Source: CAZGSN01 sp964371655 (lineage in GTDB: Bacteria; Desulfobacterota; Binatia; HRBIN30). From it: 64,000 nucleotides of DNA. Made by a program: the position numbers and the translations under genes. Shown in pieces: positions 51,900 to 60,498 of this stretch. The first letter of the stretch is position 1; each line of letters opens with the position of its first letter. Location: positions 62,001 to 126,000 of the forward strand of contig CAYJOD010000002.1 of the NCBI GenBank assembly GCA_964371655.1, written 5' to 3'. Under the pieces are notes generated by a model. The model did no database searches. It saw only the letters and a list, made by a program, of their open reading frames with translations, and had not been told where the DNA came from.

Positions 51900-53021
51900 T
51901 TAGTGGAGGTACCTTGGGATGAGGCGCTGAAAAAGGGCCTGCACGATCGCTTGGCTTCCGGCGGCGTTGGGATGCAAGCTGTCTTTGGACAACGCCTGGG
52001 CATCGAGGCGCATCTTCCCGAAGTCTTCGAGCAAATCGACGACCTCGATAGCCGGAAAGTTGGCCTGGATATCGAATACCTTCTTATGGATATTTCTGTA
52101 GAGGTATTGGTCGAAGGGAGCATCGAAGGCGGGGATGATGAAAACGACGATGGGGATAGCCGTTTCGTTGTGTATACGGCTGAAGAGCTCAAACCCGCGA
52201 TCGACGGGATCGCGCTTGCGCATTTCAGCGTCGAAGAGGCTGACCTCGTACAAGTGGTAGACCATGAATGCGAGCCGTGAACGGCTGAGCAGCCAGTCGG
52301 TTCCGCGTCGGCCCACGGAAGCGGCTGTCGAGACGAATCCCGGGTCGGGTCCTTGGAGCTTGTAGCCAAGCCGCAAGGCCACGTTGCCGTCGGCGTCATA
52401 TTGGAAATCGTTCAGGCAGAAGCCGACGAGGACCAGATCCGGTTTGTACTGAATGCCTCTGACCCGAAGCATCTCCGCCTCCTGATAGGTGTGGTAGCCA
52501 CCCACCGCCAAATTATAGACCTGGTATTGCCCCGTGCCCGAATCATTGAGCATCCGCTCGAGCACTTTGGCGTAGACCTTGGTGACGTCTGGGATGCCGT
52601 TGCCAGCGGAGGTGGAGTCGCCCAAGACGACGATGCGCTTGATGCCGGGAGGTTTTTCCGTCTGGAACTCGTAGTCCCTAAACCCCGAAGAGTTGATGGA
52701 GAAGTTTCGGTGGTCGTCGTCGAATGGCACGTCGGTCGCCTGGCACCCGGGGCGGTACACGTACTTGAGGATCGGGTTGTCGGAGAGCCTGTAGGTCGCA
52801 ACGTTGAGGGCGGGAAGCATCTTTGGGAGGATGCCGAGGACGCGGATCAGGGATTCTGCTGCCGCGAGACCGAGAAGGAGGCCGAGTGCAACGAGGGCTA
52901 TCTTCGGCATGCTTTCCGCGAAGCGCCCAGGTCTGAACCACTGCTTGCGCGGCCCCTTTGGCTCAATCTCACCCACTCTGGAAGCACTAGTACGGAACCG
53001 TTTCGAATGCAGCAACAACAT
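51900..53021 (-). CDS. Membrane-anchored SGNH-fold hydrolase-like protein, second
   Basis: A 373-residue protein; ATG 53021 is chosen because the longer frame (to 53072) begins inside a repeat element. Residues 38-60 form a membrane anchor. SGNH blocks are VVLGDSTSAGNG (Gly133-Asp134-Ser135), GFCLNDFQYD and DSLHPNAAGSQAI with Asp-His. It is similar in layout to the next gene, and the two may have arisen by duplication. Function in acyl-ester chemistry on a surface polymer is inferred. Confidence 0.82.
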   Translation of the reverse strand: MLLLHSKRFRTSASRVGEIEPKGPRKQWFRPGRFAESMPKIALVALGLLLGLAAAESLIRVLGILPKMLPALNVATYRLSDNPILKYVYRPGCQATDVPFDDDHRNFSINSSGFRDYEFQTEKPPGIKRIVVLGDSTSAGNGIPDVTKVYAKVLERMLNDSGTGQYQVYNLAVGGYHTYQEAEMLRVRGIQYKPDLVLVGFCLNDFQYDADGNVALRLGYKLQGPDPGFVSTAASVGRRGTDWLLSRSRLAFMVYHLYEVSLFDAEMRKRDPVDRGFELFSRIHNETAIPIVVFIIPAFDAPFDQYLYRNIHKKVFDIQANFPAIEVVDLLEDFGKMRLDAQALSKDSLHPNAAGSQAIVQALFQRLIPRYLH

Positions 53022-53058
53022 AGCCTCGCGCGCAAGGATCAACATCGCGGCGCAGGGC

Positions 53059-53190
53059 GGCTTTGCACACAAACTCCATTCTTACCTTTCTTGCCCGTGC
53101 CCATGCCGTTGCCCTTGCGCATTCTGGCTGATGTTTCCGGAAGGGCACGGGCAACGGCATGGGCACGGGCAAGGGTTTATGTGCAAAGCC
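53059..53190. repeat. Inverted-repeat element family H, copy 2
   Basis: GGCTTTGCACACAAACTCC to TTTATGTGCAAAGCC, with inner CTTGCCCGTGCCCATGCCG facing CGGCATGGGCACGGGCAAG. Copy 1 is at 12847. Confidence 0.88.
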
Positions 53191-53254
53191 GTCCTGCGCC
53201 TACATTTCAGAACAGCCCGCACGCGCGGGCTGTAGGCGCAGGACAGCTTTGCAC
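53181..53254. repeat. 24-base-arm hairpin sharing the GTGCAAAGC end
   Basis: GTGCAAAGCC plus GTCCTGCGCCTACA faces TGTAGGCGCAGGAC plus AGCTTTGCAC with one mismatch. It shares its left ten bases with the end of the family H element, so two elements overlap by their ends. An inner AGCCCGC/GCGGGCT pair extends the stem. Confidence 0.82.
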
Positions 53255-53270
53255 TAAAAGTCTCCATGGG

Positions 53271-53370
53271 TGTCATTCCGAGCCGTTGCACTTCCGCGGC
53301 GAGGAATCTTCCGAGTGCTGCGCCCATCCGACATTCCACTGCAGATTCCTCGCTCCCGCTCGGAATGACA
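53271..53370. repeat. Inverted-repeat element family G, copy 2
   Basis: TGTCATTCCGAGCCG to CGCTCGGAATGACA, closely matching 22048-22148, including GCGAGGAATCTTCCG and GACATTCCACT. Confidence 0.9.
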
Positions 53371-53783
53371 ATTGCTGGTGTCGGATAGAAACATACCGAG
53401 TCGAGTTTTGGTGCAAAGCCGCGCAGGACTTCAGCCTGCGCCGGTGATTGGAGGGCCCTTGCGGCGCGCCGTTCGTCGCCGCCAGCCCTCCGTCAGCGAC
53501 TTTGCCGGAACCCTGGTGGCTCGGCACTCTTCCTTTGACAAGGCCGCGCGAGAGGGCCTAAGTTCGAACACTTCCAGGTGGCACAGGTGAGAGATCAGGG
53601 CAGTGAGGGCAACGTCTGATTGGTGGAGCGTTATCTCCAATTGGCAAGTGTTTACGGGCCAGGCACGGCGAGTCGACGATGCTTTGATGTCTTGACAGCG
53701 ACGGACCCGTGCTATGGTTCCAGTAGCTGGTGGCCACTGGCTTTTCGCCGCAACCAGCTGCTCTAGTGAGAGGAGATTGGACG
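53371..53783. other. Gene-free leader region of the radical SAM cluster
   Basis: About 410 bases with no convincing gene. The first part still carries repeat fragments (GTGCAAAGCCGCGCAGG and GCCTGCGCC near 53411-53443). The last 100 bases before the radical SAM gene contain TTGACA (53690-53695) followed 17 bases later by TATGGT (53713-53718), a candidate promoter. No precursor-peptide-like frame was found. Confidence 0.45.
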
Positions 53784-55352
53784 ATGGTACATTCCGACAC
53801 GCGCTGGCAGCGGGAGCCGAACGCGGGACCGGAGCCCGGAACTAACGGCGGTCGGCGTCGACTTGCGGGCCGCCGTCGCGATGGGCGGCGCGTAGCGCTC
53901 GTGTGTCGGACTCCCGGGCTGGACTTTACGAGCGTCCACGACGACCTGCCAAGTTACGGCGTTCGCCGGATTCACGCGTCCATCATCTCAGATGCGCGTC
54001 TCCAGGACGCGGTCGTTCAGACATTCGACGGCGTAAATACCGATGTTGATTTTACCCTGAAGCGCATCCTCGCCTTCGACCCAGATATCGTCGGTTTCTC
54101 GGCGTATGTCTGGTCGCTGCCGTGCTTTCTGGAAGTTGCGCGCCGCCTTCGCGATGAGATTCCGGACTGCACGATTCTCTTCGGCGGGCCGTCCGCGCGG
54201 CCGGACATGTTCGCAATCGACCCCTACCGGGGCGGGGTGAATGTCATCGATGCGCTCGTCATCCAGCACGGCGAGGAAACCATCCGGGAGATCGTCCTCC
54301 TAGCCGACCGCAGCCCGGATGAGTTGGCCCACATCTCGGGCCTTGCCGTTGCCCGAAACGGGACCTGGGCAATGACGCCCAAGCGAATGTCCGCGCCCCT
54401 CGACGAGCTCGCGTCGCCGGCCCAGCTGGGACTCTTACCTCGTGGATCGTGGCACTACCTCGAGACCTATCGAGGCTGCCCGATGAGCTGTTCATTTTGC
54501 CAGTGGGGCAGCGCACAAGCCCCCAAAGACGTCTTGTCGACGGAGCGCATTGTCCGTGAGCTCGCAGCGTTTGCGGCCAATGACGCGTTCGGTGTCGTCC
54601 ACCTCGATGCCGGCCTGACGCTCAATGAGCGCGCCTTTCGCAATTTCTCTGCGGCGGAACGCGAAGTCGGCTTTCTTGGAAGATCGCGTCTGTCATGCGA
54701 GGTCTATCCGGCGCACCTGACGGTTCCGCACGTCGAATTCCTCCAATCGGTCGGTTGCTCCTACATTGGCGTTGGACTTCAGTCCTACAACGAAGAAGTC
54801 CTGAAGAACGTCGATCGCTCCGCAAAGCCGGAGAGCTTCGATACCACCGTCCGCCGGCTGGTGGCAGCTGTAGGCAACGTTGCGGTCGAGATCATCCTGG
54901 GCTTGCCCGGCGACTCGCTCGCGTCCTTCAAGCATACGGCGGAACGTGCCCTGGATCTCGGCGCCGACGTCCACGCGTTCCATTGCCTGGTGCTCCCTGA
55001 CGCGTTTCTCACCAAGGCACCCGCCGAGTTCAAGCTCGATTTCGATCCCGTCACCCTCAAAGTGAAATCGTGCCTCGGCTGGACCGCGGACGAAATCTAT
55101 GAGGCGCGCGAGTGGATCGCGGAGCTCAGCGGCAACATGGAAGGCAGGATGGGCGATCAGGAGTGGATCACGGGTCGATTCCTCCGTTCCGATGTCCGGC
55201 CGCGAGGCGTACCGAAGGATCCGGAGGCCAGGTGGCCGGCGCCCGTCAGCACGCCGCTACGCACCAGCCCGCCTCAACTCGCCGCCCGATCGGAAGTAGC
55301 TCAAGACGGGAATGGCACCTTGGAGTCCGAGGAACCGATTCCAGTGCAATGA
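53784..55352 (+). CDS. B12-binding radical SAM protein 1
   Basis: A 522-residue protein, ATG 53784 with AGGAG eight bases upstream. After a 35-residue polar leader comes a cobalamin-binding domain (PF02310 type, about 36-150; DPDIVGFSAYVWSLPCF, FGGPSARPDMF), then a radical SAM barrel (PF04055) with the 4Fe-4S ligands Cys232, Cys236, Cys239 in RGCPMSCSFCQWG, and VEIILGLPGDSLASF. As in B12 methyltransferases and BchE relatives, no DxHxxG cobalamin ligand is visible. First gene of a four-gene unit; most divergent of the three paralogues. Confidence 0.9.
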   Translation: MVHSDTRWQREPNAGPEPGTNGGRRRLAGRRRDGRRVALVCRTPGLDFTSVHDDLPSYGVRRIHASIISDARLQDAVVQTFDGVNTDVDFTLKRILAFDPDIVGFSAYVWSLPCFLEVARRLRDEIPDCTILFGGPSARPDMFAIDPYRGGVNVIDALVIQHGEETIREIVLLADRSPDELAHISGLAVARNGTWAMTPKRMSAPLDELASPAQLGLLPRGSWHYLETYRGCPMSCSFCQWGSAQAPKDVLSTERIVRELAAFAANDAFGVVHLDAGLTLNERAFRNFSAAEREVGFLGRSRLSCEVYPAHLTVPHVEFLQSVGCSYIGVGLQSYNEEVLKNVDRSAKPESFDTTVRRLVAAVGNVAVEIILGLPGDSLASFKHTAERALDLGADVHAFHCLVLPDAFLTKAPAEFKLDFDPVTLKVKSCLGWTADEIYEAREWIAELSGNMEGRMGDQEWITGRFLRSDVRPRGVPKDPEARWPAPVSTPLRTSPPQLAARSEVAQDGNGTLESEEPIPVQ

Positions 55353-55367
55353 ACGAGGCCGCGAACC

Positions 55368-58300
55368 ATGCTTGAAATTCGCCAGGCGCTTGGCCGGGGT
55401 GTAGCCTATATCGCGCGGCATCTGGAATCGGATGGGCACTTTCTTGGATCGGAGGCAGTCCCGAGTGACACCGATCCATCGGTCATTGCCTATATCCAGA
55501 CCGTGCTCGATGAGCTTTCGGCGCGCGGTGTTCCCGGAGCCGACACGGTCGCACAGGGGGCAGCCCGCTGGCTTTCGCGGAATTCGAATCCGGCTCAAGC
55601 TGCCGGGTTGGCAACTTTCTCGATGGCGGACAGCCTCGCGGATGGGCGTGAGCTTGTGAATCGACAGTTGCCCGACGGCTCCTGGCCCGCGGAAAGCGAA
55701 GGGGCCACGATGTCCGACGGCGGACGATTCGTCGCGACCGCGACCCGACTGCGCGCCCTAGCGGCGTCGATGCCGGCCATCTTTGCGAACGCGGAAGACG
55801 ATCGTTCGTTCTGGCGAGATGGCTATGTGATTCTGGATTTCCTCAATCCCCAGGAGGTTGAGATCCTGTCGCAGGCTCACCTTCGAATCGAAGGGACGTC
55901 GGTGGCGGGATTCTATTCCACCTGGTTTCGTAGCCTCGAGGTCCGGGCCGAAACCGACCGTGCGACGCGCGCCGTAGTTGCGCCCAAACTGAAAACGCTC
56001 TTTCCGGAATATCGGATGGTTTTCGGAACCTTCATGTCAAAAGGATGTGAGGGCGAGACGGCCTTCCCCCTGCACCAGGATCCTTCTCTGATCGACGAAC
56101 GACAGTGGACACCGCTTACCTTCTGGACGCCGCTCGTCGATGTCGACGTGATCAATGGATGCATGCACGTGGCACCGGGGAGCCATCTTCTCTGCTCTGG
56201 ACCACGCCCCTCGTTTTCTCCCTTTCCCTATCCTGAGCTCGAGGGCCGCTTGCGCCAGCAATACATGACGCCGGTCGCTATGCGGGCTGGACAGTTGCTG
56301 ATTTTTCATTCCGGATTGATTCACGTCTCACCCGAGAATCTTAGCGGTTCGCTGCGGGTGGCGACGGCGGGGGTGATGATTCCGGAGGCGGCACAGCTGC
56401 AATTCTGCCGTTTGAATCCGTCGTCGGAGGGCACCGAAGTATTTGCCGTCGAAGATTCCTTTTACCTCCGCATGCGCGCCGAGGATTCGCTAACGGATGT
56501 CCCGAAACTCGGAGAGTACCCGGCCGTTCAAGGTTCCCTCGATCTGAGTGGGTTGCCTGTCGCGCCGGGCTTCGTTGAGCAGCCGACGCCAGCCGCGCCT
56601 CCAGCTCAATCGCTCCCGCTGACAGCGCGCGCTGGCAGATTGGGGGAGTCGAAAATGGCGGCTAGCGAGTCACGCGTGGCGCTACTGTGCATTGATCCGC
56701 TGCGTAACGAGCTGGGTGACTTCAAACCGTTCAATTACAGTGTCCGCAAGGTGCAGGCGGCCATCCTGGCCAATCCTTCGCTGGATGTGGAGGTTAAGGT
56801 CTTCGACTACGATTCGAAGAACGCCGAAGAATTCGCCGCCCGCATCGAGGAAATGGATCCCGACATCGTCGGCGCCTCGGCCTACGTGTGGTCATTCCCG
56901 ACCTTCTATGAGGTCGCACGCCTACTCAAGCGTTCACGCCCCGATCGGTTGATCGTCTTCGGCGGTCCGTCGGCACGGATGGAGATGTTCAACCTCGCGC
57001 CGTTTCGCGACGGGCCGCAATTCATCGATGCGCTCGTTCTCGGTGAGGGCGAGGAGGTATTCCAGGAAATCGTGGCGCTTAAGGATTGGAGCCGGGCTCG
57101 GCTCTGCACGATCCCGGGAATCGCTGCCTCGACGGGAGACGGTTGGTTCCTGACTCCGGCGCGGGAGGTGCCGGTTCTCGACACCCTCGCGTCACCCTTC
57201 CAGATGGGCCTCGTTTCCAATGTCAAAACGGCCCACCTGGAGACCTTTCGGGGCTGTCCACTTTCCTGCACGTTCTGCCAGTGGGGGGACCTCAGCAAAG
57301 CGAACCGGATCTTCTCCGTCGAGTACCTGGTGCGCGAGCTGGGGTCGTACGTGTCGATGGGACTGCGCAGCGTGATGATCGTCGACGCTGCGCTCAATCT
57401 CAATCTGCGAGCGTTCCGTAATCTCTGCACCGCCGAGCGCGAGGTGGGCTTCTTCAAGAAGGCGTTTCTTCACGCGGAAATCTATCCACAGTATCTCACG
57501 GAGGAGCATATGAGCTTTCTCCGGGAGGTGGGCGGTGGGTTGAACCTAGGCCTCGGCCTGCAATCCTACAACAAGAGCGTGCTTGGCAACGTCGAGCGTC
57601 CCTTCGACGAAGCCCGCTTCGAGCGCGTCGTCGGTGAGCTGCTGCAGATCACACCGCGTTCCGAGATTGAAATCATCATGGGCCTGCCTGGGGACGACCC
57701 GGAATCGTTCCGCACGACATTGCACCGTGCACTGGGCCTCGGTGCCAGCGTGCGCGTCTACCACTGCCTGGTGCTCCCGAACGCCCTGATGTCGCGCTCG
57801 CCGGCATCGTTCGATATGGAATACGATCCAATCAACCTGTCGATGATCTCGTGCCTCGGATGGAAGGATGGCGCCATCCGGCGAATGTCGGAGGAGCTCA
57901 CCGTCCTGTCGCGCTCAATCCCAGGCGCGTTTCTTCACAATGACGGATATGGATGGCATTTCCCTTCGCCGGCAGAGTCGAAAAAAGGCGAAAAGGGCTG
58001 GCACTTCATGCTGTCCGAGACGGAATCCGGGGCGAACGGCGGGAGCGCTCCGGGGGCAGCGATGGAGTCGCCATTGAGCATCGCTGGCCCGCCGGCCTAC
58101 GACCTACCGGGTGCGGTCGCTTGTGAGGAACCTGAGTCCGACGCAGCCGCGGCGCCGGCTCCCGCCGTCGGCCCTGCGCGCTTGAGTGTCGAGCCCGCAC
58201 TGGGTGACGCTCTCTCCGCCGGGGTTTCTCGCGCCACTGCCGCTGCCTGGGAATTGCTCGACATCGAACGTGAACAGGATCTCCTCACGCTGAAAGTTGG

Positions 58301-58589
58301 GACCCCCTTTGGTGAGCTCATGCTCGATATGCGACCGGCGATCGAGGGCACCAATCGTTTCAAGGTCGTCGACGGAGTCGCCTACAGCTACCGCGGCAGC
58401 GAGCGCGATATGCCCGGCGGCGCGCTTAAACAGTTCGAGTCGGTCATCGAACACCTCCGCCAACTGATACCCACGGTGCTGGGTGCACCGGCGAGCGCGG
58501 CCAGCGTCCAACCTTCAACCGTCCTTCAGCGCCCGACGACGGCCGCCTCTGCCCCAGCAGCGGCTGTCGTTGACGACGCACGATCATAG
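55368..58589 (+). CDS. PhyH dioxygenase - B12 radical SAM fusion protein (radical SAM 2)
   Basis: A 1073-residue multidomain protein. Residues 1-135 are helical with QLPDGSW (100-106), a QW-like motif of terpene cyclase/prenyltransferase repeats. Residues 145-345 are a PhyH-type Fe(II)/2-oxoglutarate dioxygenase: HQD at 236-238, distal His319, Arg330. After a Pro/Ala linker, Met430 opens the cobalamin-binding domain, and the radical SAM barrel has Cys630, Cys634, Cys637 in RGCPLSCTFCQWG. Residues about 937-1032 are an unrecognised domain shared with the next gene. GGGGGAG six bases before Met430 suggests an internal start. Starts 15 bases after gene 1. Confidence 0.87.
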   Translation: MLEIRQALGRGVAYIARHLESDGHFLGSEAVPSDTDPSVIAYIQTVLDELSARGVPGADTVAQGAARWLSRNSNPAQAAGLATFSMADSLADGRELVNRQLPDGSWPAESEGATMSDGGRFVATATRLRALAASMPAIFANAEDDRSFWRDGYVILDFLNPQEVEILSQAHLRIEGTSVAGFYSTWFRSLEVRAETDRATRAVVAPKLKTLFPEYRMVFGTFMSKGCEGETAFPLHQDPSLIDERQWTPLTFWTPLVDVDVINGCMHVAPGSHLLCSGPRPSFSPFPYPELEGRLRQQYMTPVAMRAGQLLIFHSGLIHVSPENLSGSLRVATAGVMIPEAAQLQFCRLNPSSEGTEVFAVEDSFYLRMRAEDSLTDVPKLGEYPAVQGSLDLSGLPVAPGFVEQPTPAAPPAQSLPLTARAGRLGESKMAASESRVALLCIDPLRNELGDFKPFNYSVRKVQAAILANPSLDVEVKVFDYDSKNAEEFAARIEEMDPDIVGASAYVWSFPTFYEVARLLKRSRPDRLIVFGGPSARMEMFNLAPFRDGPQFIDALVLGEGEEVFQEIVALKDWSRARLCTIPGIAASTGDGWFLTPAREVPVLDTLASPFQMGLVSNVKTAHLETFRGCPLSCTFCQWGDLSKANRIFSVEYLVRELGSYVSMGLRSVMIVDAALNLNLRAFRNLCTAEREVGFFKKAFLHAEIYPQYLTEEHMSFLREVGGGLNLGLGLQSYNKSVLGNVERPFDEARFERVVGELLQITPRSEIEIIMGLPGDDPESFRTTLHRALGLGASVRVYHCLVLPNALMSRSPASFDMEYDPINLSMISCLGWKDGAIRRMSEELTVLSRSIPGAFLHNDGYGWHFPSPAESKKGEKGWHFMLSETESGANGGSAPGAAMESPLSIAGPPAYDLPGAVACEEPESDAAAAPAPAVGPARLSVEPALGDALSAGVSRATAAAWELLDIEREQDLLTLKVGTPFGELMLDMRPAIEGTNRFKVVDGVAYSYRGSERDMPGGALKQFESVIEHLRQLIPTVLGAPASAASVQPSTVLQRPTTAASAPAAAVVDDARS
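56642..56657 (+). promoter_or_regulatory. Internal ribosome-binding site and ATG inside the fusion gene
   Basis: GGGGGAG (56642-56648), six bases, ATG (56655). The codons that follow match the first codons of the separate radical SAM gene at 58606 (MA..ESRVALLCIDPLR), so the fusion preserves the initiation region of a once separate gene and may yield a shorter second product. Confidence 0.55.
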
Positions 58590-58605
58590 ATCGGGAAGAT
58601 CTCAG

Positions 58606-60498
58606 ATGGCGACAAGAGAATCACGAGTGGCGCTGCTCTGCATTGATCCGCTCCGGCACGACTTTGGCGAGTTCATGCCGTTCAACTACAGTATCCGCAA
58701 GGTGCAGGCAGCCATCCTGGCCAACCCGGCGCTTCACATCGAGGTACAGGTCTTCGACTACGACTCGGAGAACGTCGAAGAGTTCGTGGCCCAAATCGAG
58801 GAAATGGACCCCGACATCATCGGCGCTTCGGCCTATGTCTGGTCATTTCCGACTTTCTATGAGGTGGCACGTGCCCTCAAGCGATCACGCCGCGATCGCT
58901 TGATCGTCTTCGGCGGTCCGTCGGCGCGGCTGGAAATGTTCAACCTCCCCCCGTTTCGCGACGGGCCGCAATTCATCGACGCGCTGGTTATCGGCGAAGG
59001 CGAGGATGCGTTCCAGGAAATCGTGGGGCTCAAGGATTGGAGCCGGGCTCGACTGGGTGCGATTCCAGGAATCGCCGCTTCGACGGGAGACGGCTGGCTG
59101 CTGACTCCGGCGCGGGACACGCCAATTCTCGACAAGCTCGCGTCGCCCTTCCAGATGGGTCTCGTTCCCCATGTGAAGACGGCCCACCTCGAGACGTTTC
59201 GCGGCTGTCCACTCTCCTGCACGTTCTGCCAATGGGGTGGCCTCAGCAAGTCGAACCGAGTCTTCTCGGTCGAATACCTGGTGCGCGAGCTGGGATCCTA
59301 CGTGTCGATGGGACTGCGCAGCGTGTACATGGTCGATCCCGCGCTCAATCTCAATCTGCGCGCTTTTCGCAATCTGTGCAGCGCCGAGCGCGAGGTGGGC
59401 TTCTTCAAGAACGCGTTTCTTCGCGCCGAGATCTATCCGCAGTATCTTACTGAGGAACACATGAAGTTTCTCGGCGAGGTTGGCGGGGGCTTGAACCTGG
59501 GCCTTGGCCTACAGTCGTACAACAAGGGCGTGCTCGGGAACGTCGAGCGTCCCTTCGACGAAGGTCGATTTGAGCGCGTCGTCGGCGAGTTGTTGCAGAT
59601 CGCGCCGCGCTCCGAGATTGAAATCATCATGGGACTCCCTGGGGACGATCCGGAATCGTTCCGCACGACGTTTCACCGCGCACTGGGTCTGGGCGCCAGC
59701 GTCCGCGTCTTTCACTGCCTCGTGCTGCCGGACGCCTTGATGTCGCGTGCGCCGGCATCGTTCGACATGGAGTACGATCCAATCAATCTGTCGATGATCT
59801 CGTGTCTGGGCTGGAAGGACGGGGCCATCCAGAGAATGTCGGAGGAGATCGGCGCCCTGGCACAATCGACTCCAGGCGCGTATCTCCATGGTGACGGATT
59901 TGGATGGTATTTCCCCTCGCCGGCAGAATTCGACATGAAGAGCGAGCCCTTTTCACCCTACTTCGTCGCTCCCGAGGTGCCCGAGCCGAACGGCAAGACC
60001 ACTCCGGAGCCCTCGACGGAGGTGCCGTTGACCATCTCTGGCACGCCAGCGGCCGACCCGTACGGCGCCGTCGCCCCCGACGAACCCGAGACCGGATCAG
60101 CCGTCACACCGGTTTCCGTCGCCGCTCCTCCGCAATTGAGCGTCGAGCCCACACTCCGTGCTGCTCTCGCCGTTGGGGTCGGTCGCGCCACGGGAGGTAC
60201 CTGGCACCTGGTCGATACTGATCGCGAACCCGCTCTGCTCGCCCTGAAAGTCGAAACGCCCTTTGGCGAGGTCTTTCTCGACGTTCGCCCGGTGAGTCAG
60301 GCCGCCAATTATTTCAAGGTCGTTGGCGGGGTTGCTTACGGATATCGCCGCGACGATCGTGACATGCCCGACGGCGCGCTCAAACAGTTCGAGTCGGTTA
60401 TCGAGCATCTGCATCCGTTGCTGGCGATCACAAGTCTGTGGTGTACTCCTCCACCGGTGCCCGAGCCGGCAGAATCCGGAGCTCCTTCATGGAGCTGA
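58606..60498 (+). CDS. B12-binding radical SAM protein 3, near-duplicate of the fusion's C-part
   Basis: A 630-residue protein, ATG 58606 after GGGAAG. It matches the C-terminal two-thirds of the fusion along its whole length, including the Pro-rich linker and the ending. Cobalamin-binding domain about 6-125 (DPDIIGASAYVWSFPTFYEV, FGGPSARLEMF); 4Fe-4S ligands Cys201, Cys205, Cys208; EIEIIMGLPGDDPESFRTT in the barrel; unknown domain at about 511-608. Most differences are conservative, so both copies are probably active. Its stop lies within the start of the PhyH gene. Confidence 0.9.
   Translation: MATRESRVALLCIDPLRHDFGEFMPFNYSIRKVQAAILANPALHIEVQVFDYDSENVEEFVAQIEEMDPDIIGASAYVWSFPTFYEVARALKRSRRDRLIVFGGPSARLEMFNLPPFRDGPQFIDALVIGEGEDAFQEIVGLKDWSRARLGAIPGIAASTGDGWLLTPARDTPILDKLASPFQMGLVPHVKTAHLETFRGCPLSCTFCQWGGLSKSNRVFSVEYLVRELGSYVSMGLRSVYMVDPALNLNLRAFRNLCSAEREVGFFKNAFLRAEIYPQYLTEEHMKFLGEVGGGLNLGLGLQSYNKGVLGNVERPFDEGRFERVVGELLQIAPRSEIEIIMGLPGDDPESFRTTFHRALGLGASVRVFHCLVLPDALMSRAPASFDMEYDPINLSMISCLGWKDGAIQRMSEEIGALAQSTPGAYLHGDGFGWYFPSPAEFDMKSEPFSPYFVAPEVPEPNGKTTPEPSTEVPLTISGTPAADPYGAVAPDEPETGSAVTPVSVAAPPQLSVEPTLRAALAVGVGRATGGTWHLVDTDREPALLALKVETPFGEVFLDVRPVSQAANYFKVVGGVAYGYRRDDRDMPDGALKQFESVIEHLHPLLAITSLWCTPPPVPEPAESGAPSWS

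Noticed and set aside
53371..53783. Search for a precursor peptide for the radical SAM enzymes
   Set aside because: No small frame with a ribosome site and a plausible core; repeats fill the first part.
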